Source: Micromonospora sp. WMMA1363 (GTDB lineage Bacteria; Actinomycetota; Actinomycetes; Mycobacteriales; Micromonosporaceae). From it: a stretch of 64,000 bases of DNA. The notes beneath the pieces were generated by a model. It saw only the letters and a program-made list of their open reading frames with translations. It had not been told where the DNA came from and made no database searches. Shown here in pieces: positions 29,377-37,649 of the stretch (position 1 is its first letter; each line of letters begins with the position of its first letter). The DNA lies in contig NZ_JAUALB010000001.1 in NCBI RefSeq assembly GCF_030345795.1, positions 1,421,001-1,485,000 of the forward strand, read 5' to 3'. A program made the position numbers and the translations under genes.

Positions 29377-31139
29377 GACCGCAGCTCGTTGATCTTGTCC
29401 CGGGCGACCGTGGCAAGGGTGGCGACCCTGTGCGGCTGCCCGCGCAGGAACGCCTCGGTGAAGTATTTCGCCTGGTCGTACTTGACCTTGCCGGGCATCG
29501 GCGGTTCGTTCGGGTTGACGTCGCAGTCCACCAGGGCCGGTCCGGGGTGCGCGAGGGCCTCACGGATCGCTGCCGGCACCGCCTTCGCGTCGGTGACCTT
29601 GACCCCGAAGGCGCCACACCCACGGGCCCACGCCGAGAAGTCCGCCTCGGGTTGGCCGTGCCGCACCGCATACTCGGGGTAGCCGAGGACGATCTGCTCC
29701 CAGAGGATCTGTCCGAGGGCGTTGTTGTTGTTGATCACGACCTTGATCGGCAGCTGGTGGCGGACGGCGGTGAGGAACTCGGCCATCAGCATGGCGAAGC
29801 CACCGTCGCCCACGAAGGCGATCACCTGCCGGCCCGGGTGCGCGTGCTGGATGGCGATCGCGTACGGCAGCCCCGGAGCCATCGTGGCCAGGTTGCCGGA
29901 GAGGTAGAACTCGCGGTCGTCGCGGATCGTCCAGTGTCGGGCGGCCCACGTGGCGATGGTGCCGGAGTCGCAGGCGAGGATGGCGTCGTCGGCGGCGGCC
30001 TCGTCGATGCAGCTGACCAGGTACTGCGGCGCCACCGGGTCCCGCCGCGGGTCCTCCAGGCCCGCCATCTCGGAACGCCAGGCATCCATCCTGCGCTGGT
30101 ACTTCTCCAGGAACGACCGGTCCGAGCGGTGACCGAGTAGCGGGAGCAGCTGACGCAGCGCCAGTGTGGCGTCGGCACATACGGGTGCCTCGACCGGCAA
30201 CCGCATGCCGATCAGGCTCGGGTCGATGTCGATCTGCACCACCCGGGCCTGCCCGGGTGCGGGCAGGTACTTCGCGTACGGATAGGACGTGCCGACCATC
30301 AGCAGGGTGTCACACTCCTCCATCAGGTCCTCGCTCGGCGCGGTGCCGAGCAGGCCCAGCCCGCCGGTGGTCAGCGGATGGTCGTCGGGCACCACGAGCT
30401 TGCCGGACAGGGTCTTGACGATCGGGCTGGCCAGCGCCTCGGCCACCGCCAGCACCTCCGCGCGGGCGCGCCGGGCGCCGACGCCGACCAGCATGGCAAC
30501 CTTGCGGCCTTGCTTGAGCACCTCGGCGGCCCGGGCCAGCTCGGTGGGGTCCGGGGGCAGCTGCGGATACGACACCACGGTCGCGCTCATCGGCGGCTTG
30601 CCCGGGCTGACGTGCCGGTAGGGATCCGCGGAGACGGGGGCGACCTGGACATCGTTGGGGAAGCTCAGGTGCGCCACGGTCCGCTTGCTGACCGCGTCGC
30701 GGATTGCCAGGTCGACCACGGCCGGCAGCTGCTGCGGGTTGGTGACCATCAGGTTGTACGAGGCGACGTCGTGGTAGAGCTGCGTGGTGTGCACCTCCTG
30801 CTGGTAGTAGGAGCCGAGCACCGAGGTCTCCTGCATGCCGGTGATCGCCAGCACGGGAATGTGGTCGAGCTTGGCGTCGTAGAGCCCGTTGAGCAGGTGG
30901 ACGGCGCCGGGGCCGGAGGTGGCCGCGCACACCCCCAGCCGCCCGGTCGACTTGGCGTACCCGGTGGCCATGAAGGCGGCAGCCTCCTCATGGTGTACCA
31001 GGAAGAAGTTCAGCTTCTCGCGCTGCCGGCGGAAGCCCTCCATCAACCCGTTGATGCCGTCACCGGGCAGGCCGAACACGGTGTCGACGCCCCAATCCAC
31101 CAACCGGCGGGCCAGGCTTTCGCCCACGATCTCCAGCAT
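29373..31139 (-). CDS. TPP-dependent pyruvate oxidase/dehydrogenase-like enzyme (PoxB type)
   Basis: A 588-residue TPP enzyme. The Pyr domain has VFGLPGDGINGLMEGFRR and the catalytic Glu in LVHHEEAAAFMATGYAK. The central domain (about 190-330) has VGVGARRARAEVLAVAEAL. The PP domain has the TPP motif FVGDGGFAMLMAEFLTAV...VVINNNNALGQI. The overall layout fits pyruvate:quinone oxidoreductase/acetolactate-synthase-like enzymes; I prefer PoxB-like because no ALS small subunit is nearby. The start follows GAGGAGG by 5 bases. Its stop overlaps the start of the FAD-oxidase pseudogene (ATGA), heading a four-gene operon. Confidence 0.85.
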   Translation of the reverse strand: MLEIVGESLARRLVDWGVDTVFGLPGDGINGLMEGFRRQREKLNFFLVHHEEAAAFMATGYAKSTGRLGVCAATSGPGAVHLLNGLYDAKLDHIPVLAITGMQETSVLGSYYQQEVHTTQLYHDVASYNLMVTNPQQLPAVVDLAIRDAVSKRTVAHLSFPNDVQVAPVSADPYRHVSPGKPPMSATVVSYPQLPPDPTELARAAEVLKQGRKVAMLVGVGARRARAEVLAVAEALASPIVKTLSGKLVVPDDHPLTTGGLGLLGTAPSEDLMEECDTLLMVGTSYPYAKYLPAPGQARVVQIDIDPSLIGMRLPVEAPVCADATLALRQLLPLLGHRSDRSFLEKYQRRMDAWRSEMAGLEDPRRDPVAPQYLVSCIDEAAADDAILACDSGTIATWAARHWTIRDDREFYLSGNLATMAPGLPYAIAIQHAHPGRQVIAFVGDGGFAMLMAEFLTAVRHQLPIKVVINNNNALGQILWEQIVLGYPEYAVRHGQPEADFSAWARGCGAFGVKVTDAKAVPAAIREALAHPGPALVDCDVNPNEPPMPGKVKYDQAKYFTEAFLRGQPHRVATLATVARDKINELRS

Positions 31140-31380
31140 GTCGTCCTCCTCGTGCCCGGGCGCCCACCGACCGGTCTCGTCCTGCCACAGCGGCCCGCCG
31201 GTTGATCAGTTCGTAGTACCGCAACGCGGAACCCGCGGACGGACCAGCGGATACCCGGCATCCGGGCCCGCAAACCGACACGTCCGGGAGGAATTCGGAC
31301 GGGCCTGCGGGGCGGTCCAGGCCGACGTCCCGGTCACCGACCAGCCACTGAACGGTTTCGCCGCACCGACCTGCCGTCGC

Positions 31381-31563
31381 TCACCCGCGCCAGCGGGAGC
31401 GGGCCGCCAGGTAGCCGAGGAGCAGACCTGCCGTCAGGGTGAGCATCCCGCTGGCCGACGCCGCCGCGCGGAGCCGGCCGAGGCCCGCCCGCGGGTCGAC
31501 GACCGTGCCGGCGACGTCTCCGGCAGCACCTACCAGCACGTCACTGAGCCGACCCATGTTCAT
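31381..31563 (-). CDS. Small single-pass membrane protein (60 aa)
   Basis: Starts MNMGRLSDVLVGAAGDVAGT and ends with a hydrophobic helix GMLTLTAGLLLGYLAARSRW plus a basic tail. GGAGGGAG lies upstream of the ATG. The protein looks coding (amphipathic N-terminal helix, single membrane anchor), but I recognise no family. It lies 240 bases upstream of the TPP enzyme on the same strand. Confidence 0.55.
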   Translation of the reverse strand: MNMGRLSDVLVGAAGDVAGTVVDPRAGLGRLRAAASASGMLTLTAGLLLGYLAARSRWRG

Positions 31564-31873
31564 GACGCCACCACTCCCTCCGCGAGTACACAGACAGCTC
31601 CCGCCGCGAGTACACCCAGCCTCTACCCACACCGGCGGTGTCGAAACGGCGTTGATCTGCCGCGCCGGCTACCACCTTCGTCGCCCCCGGTCGCCGGACC
31701 GTGGTTCACGCACGTCGACCGGGAAGCGGCCCGGCCGGCGGACAGCCGCACCCCAGGCGACCTCGCCGCGTCCGACATCGCCCGGCTCCGCGTTGACTCC
31801 GGTTGCCAGAGTGGGTACGGGCATCAGGTGATGTCCGGTGCGGGCGGCACGGACAGCACAAAGGAGCGCGGCC
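31564..31873. other. Divergent intergenic region with an 18-base direct repeat
   Basis: Between the small membrane protein (leftward) and the triple-repeat secreted protein (rightward). It contains CTCCCTCCGCGAGTACAC at 31574-31591 and CTCCCGCCGCGAGTACAC at 31598-31615, identical in 17 of 18 bases and 24 bases apart. No gene seen. Confidence 0.5.
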
Positions 31874-33004
31874 ATGGCAGCAGCAGGAAGAGCCCGCGGC
31901 AGGCGTACGGCTACGGCCACGTTGCTCGCGCTGGTCGTCGGCGCGACGCAGACCGGCCCGGCACCCGCCGCGGCGGCGCCGGCAGGTGTCACCGCCACCG
32001 TCTACTCCTACCTGCCGACCAAGTCCGAGTACCGGGTCGACAGCAGGTACGCGACGGTCTCCACCGGCGGAGGCGTCGTCGTGCGCCGCACCGGCACCGG
32101 GGCGTACACGGTGATCCTGGAGGAGGCGGCGTCGGACGGCGGGGTGGCACACGTGACGGCCTACGGTGACGCTCCGGTGCACTGCACCCTCGCCAGCTGT
32201 CACCGAGCCCCGTTCGGCGGTGCCGACGAGCACCTTCAGGTACGCTGCTTCTCCGCTGGCGGCACCCCGACCGACAGCCGGTTCGTCGCGACCTTCAGCG
32301 ACAGGCGACGCGCCAGCCAGGGCCGGCTGGCGTGGTTCGCCACCGACCAGGCGGCCCCCGCCGGTCCGCGGATTCTGGACAGCGTGCACAGCTACGACTC
32401 CACCGGCGGGTCGATCACGTACGAGCGTTTCGGCACCGGCCACTACACGTTCCAGATGAACGCGAACCCGGCCGGCGAGGACGCCTGGGCGTTCCCGATG
32501 GTGCATGTGACCGCGGTCGCTGGCAGCGCGGTGAACTGCCAGATTGCCTGGCCCGACCGATGGGAGGTGTGGTGCGTCGACGTCAGTGGCACTCCGATCG
32601 ACGCTCGTTTCGCGCTCAGCTACGGTAAGCGGGTCGACCTGCTCGGCCACGCCACCGGCGTGCGCTTCGCCACCGGCACCCTCTACGGCGAGGAGGCTAC
32701 CGGTGGAGAACTACACGGCGACAGCTACAACTCGACCCGGTCCGGCTCCGGCGCACGACGGATTCTGCTCGACACCGGTCGTTACGAGATCCAGTTCGTC
32801 GATGTCGGAACCACGTACGGCACCCCCTTCGGCAACGCCCACGTCGGGAACAAGTGGGGCAGTGTCCCGCGTGGCCACTGTGTGGTGCGCCACTGGCGGT
32901 CGACCGGGTTGGACGCGGTGGTCCAGCTCAACTGCTACGCCTGGGGTGGGAAACCGGCCGACCTCAACGCTCGGGTGTCGTACACCACCTGGCCGGCGGG
33001 CTGA
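31874..33004 (+). CDS. Secreted protein of three tandem beta-rich repeats
   Basis: 376 residues; ATG 31874 follows GGAG by 7 bases. A signal peptide (about residues 1-38, ending PAAAAPAG) precedes three units of about 110 residues. Each has a strand around SYxST..GxGxxxxRRxxTGxYxxxxE, a central HV-type strand followed by a Cys-containing strand (PVHCTLASC, AVNCQIAWP, GHCVVRHWR), a second Cys (VRCFSAGGTPTDSRF, VWCVDVSGTPIDARF, LNCYAWGGKPADLNA) and a final xxARVSY-type strand. The paired Cys in each unit probably form a disulphide. I do not recognise a named family; a surface or matrix-binding role is a guess. Confidence 0.75.
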   Translation: MAAAGRARGRRTATATLLALVVGATQTGPAPAAAAPAGVTATVYSYLPTKSEYRVDSRYATVSTGGGVVVRRTGTGAYTVILEEAASDGGVAHVTAYGDAPVHCTLASCHRAPFGGADEHLQVRCFSAGGTPTDSRFVATFSDRRRASQGRLAWFATDQAAPAGPRILDSVHSYDSTGGSITYERFGTGHYTFQMNANPAGEDAWAFPMVHVTAVAGSAVNCQIAWPDRWEVWCVDVSGTPIDARFALSYGKRVDLLGHATGVRFATGTLYGEEATGGELHGDSYNSTRSGSGARRILLDTGRYEIQFVDVGTTYGTPFGNAHVGNKWGSVPRGHCVVRHWRSTGLDAVVQLNCYAWGGKPADLNARVSYTTWPAG

Positions 33005-33209
33005 ACCGGAAGCCCGCCGACCCCGGTCGAGGGGCGCCCCGCAGGACGGCGCGTCCACCCGTGGTGCGACGTTCCCGGGCGTGGGTCCCGGTGGGCACAG
33101 GCTGAAGGTCCCGGGTCGGGCGGGGGATTCGGCCCTGCTGCGGGTGCCGGTGAACGGCGACGATGAAACGGTCATCGGGCAGTTCTCCGCACTCCTACAG
33201 GAGCGATCA

Positions 33210-33848
33210 ATGAAGCGCCGGACGTTGGATCTGCTGTTCAGCCTCGGCGGGCTGGGCCTCGCGGTCCTCTTGCTCGTCGTGGGTATCGTCCTTACGTCGA
33301 ACGCCAACTTCGCCAACACCTACGTGCACGACCAGCTCGCCGCACAGCACATCAGTTTCAAGCCGGCCGACAAGCTGAGCGACGAGGAGAAGAAGTCGGA
33401 GTGCCTGCGCGAGTACGCCGGCGTGCCGTTGACCACCGGTAAGCAGGCCGAATGTTACGCCAACGACTTCATCGGGCTGCACCTGAAGTCGATCGGTGAC
33501 GGCAAGACGTACGCCGACCTCGGCGAGCCGCAGAGCCAGCTGAGGGCCCAGGTGGCTGAGGCCGAGAAGAACGACGCGGCCAACCTGGCCGACCTACAGC
33601 AGCAACTCGCCGAGGTCAGCGGCCAGCGGGACACCGTGTTCAAGGGTGAGACGCTGCGCGGTGTGCTGCTCACCTCGTACGGCTTCAGCGAGTTCGGCCG
33701 CAAGGCGGAGCAGGCAGCCCTGGCCATGTACATCGGCGCGGCGCTGCTGTTCCTGCTGTCGGTCGCTGGTCTGGTCCACGCGTTCCGCACCCCGAGCAGC
33801 GAGGCGTTCGCCACGCCGGAGCCGGCCAGGAAGCCCGTCACCACCTGA
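33210..33848 (+). CDS. Two-helix membrane protein of unknown function
   Basis: 212 residues with ATG 33210 after CAGGAG. Transmembrane helices at about 8-30 (LLFSLGGLGLAVLLLVVGIV) and 170-190 (AALAMYIGAALLFLLSVAGL) flank a charged extracytoplasmic region of about 135 residues with a coiled-coil-like stretch (RAQVAEAEKNDAANLADLQQ) and two Cys. A similar layout occurs in conserved actinobacterial membrane proteins without assigned function. A hairpin follows the stop. Confidence 0.75.
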   Translation: MKRRTLDLLFSLGGLGLAVLLLVVGIVLTSNANFANTYVHDQLAAQHISFKPADKLSDEEKKSECLREYAGVPLTTGKQAECYANDFIGLHLKSIGDGKTYADLGEPQSQLRAQVAEAEKNDAANLADLQQQLAEVSGQRDTVFKGETLRGVLLTSYGFSEFGRKAEQAALAMYIGAALLFLLSVAGLVHAFRTPSSEAFATPEPARKPVTT

Positions 33849-33869
33849 GTCCGCCCTGCTCTGTCCGTT

Positions 33870-33913
33870 CGCGCCCCCGGTCTTCCCCTCAGGAGACCGG
33901 GGGCGAACGCTGT
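33870..33913 (+). terminator. Hairpin after the two-helix membrane protein gene
   Basis: GCCCCCGGTCT and AGACCGGGGGC form an 11-bp perfect stem with a 10-base loop, extended by a further GTTCGC/GAAC pairing that skips two bases. It starts about 20 bases after the stop. No T-run. Confidence 0.65.
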
Positions 33914-34313
33914 TGACGGCCCAGCGGCACCAACCGCCCGGAGCCTCGGCGACCTGGAACGACGGTGGACGATGCGGCCCGCTCGCCGTGGTCGAGCGTC
34001 GCCGTCTGCTTTCGGCGCCGCGAATGCGACGATCCGGTTCTCGGGCGGCATCGGTCGCAACCTCGACCCAGTTCGGGCCGAACTAGCAAAATAGGCCCGA
34101 AAGGCTACTTTTCCTCGCGTTTGCGGCCACGTGTCCGGCTGCGGCGGCACGCTGGTCACGGCAGCCGCCGAACCCGCGCCGGCCGGGTGGGTGGCTGTGG
34201 CCGTGGCTGAACGCCACCCACGCCGAGGTCGCTCCCGGTAGGTCGCACGACGGCCAGGGCGACCTCGCTGCCACGACAACAAACCCGATTACCAAGACTG
34301 GAGACTGCACGTC
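33914..34313. other. Leader region of the ferritin-like protein gene
   Basis: No gene seen. An AT-richer patch near 34080-34115 (AACTAGCAAAATAGGC and onward) is the best candidate promoter area, about 200 bases before the ATG; I cannot assign boxes. Confidence 0.4.
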
Positions 34314-35762
34314 ATGTACACCCGACACGCTCTATGGGGAAGATCCGCCCTGGTGGGGGTGGCCGCTCTCGCCGCCCTCGGCCTGTCCGCTCCGGCCGCT
34401 CTCGCCGGACTACCGACGGCCGCTCAGCCGTACCCGGCCGCGTCCGAACTGTGCCCGGTGGGCATCGCCCAATGCTCGCCGTACCCCGCCCTGTTCGACA
34501 CCAGCGCGAACGGGGCGTACAACGCCGGGTCGGTGGACGACCTGTTGAACGGCGCGGCCGTCACCCAGGCCAACGCCCACTGGCAGTACAACCTGTACGC
34601 CGAGGCGGCGGACTTCAAGGGCCTCACCAACCTGGCCAACGTCTGGCGGTCTGTCGCCGACGTCGAGTACTGGGACCACTACAAGTCCGAGATCATGATG
34701 TCGGAGATCTACAGCAACCAGGACAACCTGTACAACCTGCGGGTGGCGATCACCCAGGCCGTGCAGGCCAAGCAGGCGTACCTGGCCTGGGCGGCCGAGG
34801 CGCCGGACCGCAAGTCGTACGAGACGCTGCGTGGCCTCGCCAAGTGGCAGGCCGAGGCCGCTGCCCTGCTCACGCAGGCGGAGCGCAGCCTGGCGGAGGG
34901 CATGGGCAAGGTGCCCTACGCCCCGCCCGTCAAGGACGTCCCGCTCAAGGTCACGCCGGGGCCGAACTACAGCGAGCCGTTCTACACCACGCTGACGGGC
35001 GCCTCCGACTCGGCGCTGGGCGTGGCGGCCTGGCAGTGGGGGCAGTACGAGACCATCGCCGAGGTCGCCGTCTCCACGGGTGAGGCGAAACTGGGCGCGC
35101 TGCTGGCCGGACTCGGAAATCAGGAGGTGCAGAACTACCGCAAGGTCTCCAACCTCGCCGGATTCGTCAACGGTCCCAAGATGAACCTTGAGTTCTCGAT
35201 CGTGTCGGAGCAGGGTGCGATCGACTACTACACGGCCGCGATCACCAGGGCAACCCAGCTGGGTGACCCGGCAGCGGCCAGCCTCTTCCTCGACATCAAG
35301 ACGGACGAGCAAGGGCACAAGATGACCTTCGAGATCGAACTCGCGCGCCTGATGGGCAAGGACCACAAGGGCAAGGACCACAAGCGCGACAAGCACGAGG
35401 ACCACAAGGGCGACAAGCACGAGGACCACAAGCGCGTGTACGGCGGCCTACGCGAGGATGCCGGCCTGCGCGCGGACGGCATCCTGCGCGAGGACAGCGG
35501 CCTGCGCGCGGACGCCTTGGACGGCCTTGGTTTCGACAACTTCGTCGGGACCGGGACCGCACGCACTGACGGCTTCTCCAGCGGTGCGGACGGCCTCCTC
35601 GGGCGACTTCTTCCTCACTTGTTCGACAAGCGCGAGGACCACAAGGTCCAAGACCCCGCCGTCCACGAACTCATCGAGGACTTCACGGCCAAGGGTGGCA
35701 AGCACGAGGGCCACAAGGTCGAGGAGTACAGCGGCAAGAAGGCCTGGTCCCCGGTCGAGTGA
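34314..35762 (+). CDS. Secreted ferritin-like (rubrerythrin-type) protein with Lys/His/Asp-rich tail
   Basis: 482 residues with a signal peptide (MYTRHALWGRSALVGVAALA). The body holds two helix pairs with di-iron-like spacing: first LYAEAADF and, about 25 residues on, VEYWDHYKSE (about 97-125); second VSEQGAIDYYTAA and DEQGHKMTFEIE (about 296-340). The E..E-x-x-H pattern in each half is the ferritin-like signature. The last 130 residues are unusual: a KDHKGKDHKRDKHEDHKGDK run (about 350-372), then alternating LRED/LRAD units, a hydrophobic linker, and further EDHK and KHEGHK motifs. The tail may bind metal or polyanions. ATG 34314 has no strong ribosome binding site (GGAGACTGCACGTC). Confidence 0.7.
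   Translation: MYTRHALWGRSALVGVAALAALGLSAPAALAGLPTAAQPYPAASELCPVGIAQCSPYPALFDTSANGAYNAGSVDDLLNGAAVTQANAHWQYNLYAEAADFKGLTNLANVWRSVADVEYWDHYKSEIMMSEIYSNQDNLYNLRVAITQAVQAKQAYLAWAAEAPDRKSYETLRGLAKWQAEAAALLTQAERSLAEGMGKVPYAPPVKDVPLKVTPGPNYSEPFYTTLTGASDSALGVAAWQWGQYETIAEVAVSTGEAKLGALLAGLGNQEVQNYRKVSNLAGFVNGPKMNLEFSIVSEQGAIDYYTAAITRATQLGDPAAASLFLDIKTDEQGHKMTFEIELARLMGKDHKGKDHKRDKHEDHKGDKHEDHKRVYGGLREDAGLRADGILREDSGLRADALDGLGFDNFVGTGTARTDGFSSGADGLLGRLLPHLFDKREDHKVQDPAVHELIEDFTAKGGKHEGHKVEEYSGKKAWSPVE
35353..35433 (+). repeat. Tandem KDHK/KHEDHK codon repeats in the ferritin-like gene
   Basis: Degenerate repeats of AAGGACCACAAG and GACAAGCACGAGGACCACAA encode Lys-Asp-His-Lys and Lys-His-Glu-Asp-His-Lys. 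The two longest copies (starting 35389 and 35413) are identical for 20 bases at a 24-base period. This indicates growth by repeat duplication. Confidence 0.7.
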
Positions 35763-35792
35763 CGCACCGGGAGGGCGCATGCCCTGACTAGA

Positions 35793-35834
35793 CGGGTGGC
35801 GAAGAGGTGCCGCAACTGGCCTCCTCGCCACCCG
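35793..35834 (+). terminator. Hairpin after the ferritin-like gene
   Basis: CGGGTGGCGAAGAGG (35793-35807) pairs with CCTCCTCGCCACCCG (35820-35834), 14 of 15 positions, loop 12. It lies 30 bases beyond the stop. Confidence 0.7.
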
Positions 35835-35991
35835 CGTGTTCCCGGTGTGCGAGGAACCGGACGGCACCGCGTTCGCCTGGACCGGTCGCCGTTTGGGGCC
35901 GCCGGTTCTCACCACCAGGTTCGACCTACTCCAGCTCGCCCGGCCCCCGTCTGTGCGAATGGAGTCGCGTGGCGGCCACGTTCGGTCGTGA

Positions 35992-36873
35992 TCAGCGGTT
36001 GGTCGTGAGGTCGGCACAGTTCGTCTCGTCGGGTAGCAGCGGCCGAAGGGTGACGGTCCACCGTCGACCACCCGAGGTCCACGGAGTCGCCGAGTTCGCC
36101 TCCGCGGCGACCGTGAGCAGCGTCCGCGCCGCGCCGCCGGTCACCGTCACGCAGCCAAGCCCGAGATCCGCGCCGAGTTCGCCACCGGGCAGTTCCGGCC
36201 CCGGCCAGGGCACCTCGCGCTGGCCGCCGAGTTCACCGTCGCCGACCCACGGCTCGGCAACGCCGGCGACGGCGGTCGGCACATACGGCTGGGAGGCACT
36301 GCCCTGTACTGCCGCTAGCGGACCCGATGCGCTGGTCAGCGACGCGACGAACTTTCGCAGCCTGTCCCGAGCCGCCCGCTGGTCGGCGGTCAGACCCGGC
36401 TCGCTGCCACCCGCCTCGGCGAAGGCGTAGACCTCCAGTTGCTCGCTCCCGTTCACGCCGAACACGGTGAACCGGGTCGAGGTTGCGTCGGCGACCGACG
36501 GCGTGCCGAGATCCGCGTCGTCACCCACGCCCCCGGCGCGGGCCAGCGTGATCAGGTTATCCACCTCCGCGGCGCTGATCGTGCCCAGCCGCAGGTTGGG
36601 CAGCGCCGGGCCTGGATAGAGCAAAGGGACCGGTCCATCGATGATCACCCGGCCGTCACCGTAGACACTGATGGCGGGCAGACGGGTGACTGCCACGGCC
36701 GGCGTCACGAACCCGCCGACGGCCTCCATCCGAAACATCACGGCCTCGGCGGGACGGGACACCGCGGGCAGGTCGGAGTCCCCCGCGCCGGCGGCACCAC
36801 GCTGTTGGCCGCACGCCGTTGCCAGCAGCAGCACCGGAACGACCACCAACCGGCCGCTTCGACGAATACTCAT
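35992..36873 (-). CDS. Putative lipoprotein of unknown function
   Basis: 293 residues from ATG 36873 (MSIRRSGRLVVVPVLLLATACGQQ). The Cys at about 21 follows a hydrophobic stretch and fits a lipobox loosely. The body is beta-rich (FRMEAVGGFVTPAVAVTRLP, ISVYGDGRVIIDGPVPLLYPGPALPNL in part) and ends with two Cys (GLGCVTVTGG, ETNCADL) likely to be disulphide-bonded. Similar actinobacterial lipoproteins exist without a known role. The frame is open further upstream, but the signal sequence fixes the start. Confidence 0.7.
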   Translation of the reverse strand: MSIRRSGRLVVVPVLLLATACGQQRGAAGAGDSDLPAVSRPAEAVMFRMEAVGGFVTPAVAVTRLPAISVYGDGRVIIDGPVPLLYPGPALPNLRLGTISAAEVDNLITLARAGGVGDDADLGTPSVADATSTRFTVFGVNGSEQLEVYAFAEAGGSEPGLTADQRAARDRLRKFVASLTSASGPLAAVQGSASQPYVPTAVAGVAEPWVGDGELGGQREVPWPGPELPGGELGADLGLGCVTVTGGAARTLLTVAAEANSATPWTSGGRRWTVTLRPLLPDETNCADLTTNR

Positions 36874-36899
36874 GCCGATCAGACGCCACCGGACGTCGA

Positions 36900-37438
36900 G
36901 CGGTTCCCACGCCACTGACGGATGTTCCCGTGGGCGGACCACCGGCGGCTGGCCCGGGTGCCGCACCGGGTCGCCGAGCAGGTTGCAGCGACAGGTGAGC
37001 TCGCGTCCCGCGGAGACGCGTCTCGACTCCCGGCGCACCCCGGTAGTAGTGGTGTCCCGCCCCCGGGGCGAAGACCGCGTCGAGGACGCTGACGGCGGCG
37101 GCGACGTCGACGTGCGTGTCGAGCGGGCGGACATCGACGCCCGCACACGCCGCCGCCACGACCGGTCCCGCCGGCTCCGGTGCCGGCGCCGGGTAGGCGA
37201 GGGCCGCGACCGGATCGGCCAGTGGGTCGGGAGCGAACACCTGCCGGGTCGCTGCCTCAACCAACTCGGTGATGGCGACGACCGCCTCCGCCGGATCGTC
37301 GGTGAGAACACGCGGGCCCTCGGTGGGCAGCAGTTCGGCGATGACCTCGCCGATGACGGCCTCCGGCACGTCGGCGGGCAGGACATCGGCGACGATCTCG
37401 GCGAGCGGGCCGACAACAGGGTCAACGGGCTCGGACAC
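36900..37438 (-). CDS. Hypothetical acidic protein, 3' end uncertain or broken
   Basis: From GTG 37438 (VSEPVDPVVGPLAEIVADVL) about 120 residues have normal composition and predicted helices (EAVIGEVIAELLPTE, AVVAITELVEAATRQVFAPD). After about YYRGAPGVETRLRG the frame turns Arg/Gly-rich and runs antiparallel-free into the lipoprotein gene region, stopping only at 36656. A neighbouring frame then looks more protein-like (LTCRCNLLGDPVRHPGQPPV), so a frameshift near 37030 is likely. I do not recognise the family, and the 3' boundary given is approximate. Confidence 0.35.
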
Positions 37439-37520
37439 GGCGGCCTGCCTTCGGGCGTGCGAGAGAAGATGCAGCGACGCTGGTGTCCGGAGGCCGGGCG
37501 TCTGTCCGGAGGCCGGGCGT

Positions 37521-37567
37521 CGGCCGGTCACTGTCCCGGCGCCGCGCACCGGGACAGTGACCGGCCG
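37521..37567 (-). terminator. Perfect 17-bp hairpin after the MDR reductase gene
   Basis: CGGCCGGTCACTGTCCC (37521-37537) and its exact reverse complement (37551-37567), loop 13. It lies about 80 bases beyond the stop of the minus-strand reductase gene. An 18-base direct repeat, GTCCGGAGGCCGGGCGTC, occurs twice just beside it (about 37484-37521). Confidence 0.7.
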
Positions 37568-37649
37568 ATGACGTGTCGATGAACAGCCGACGACCGGAGG
37601 TTGGCGTATGTCAACGCCACCTCCGGGCGCAAGGCTGGTCACCCGGGCA

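Noticed and set aside
35448..36071. Minus-strand frame antisense to the ferritin-like tail (Leu/Val-rich)
   Set aside because: Mirror image of the KDHK codons; the opposite frame of AAG/CAC repeats gives Leu/Val runs by chance.
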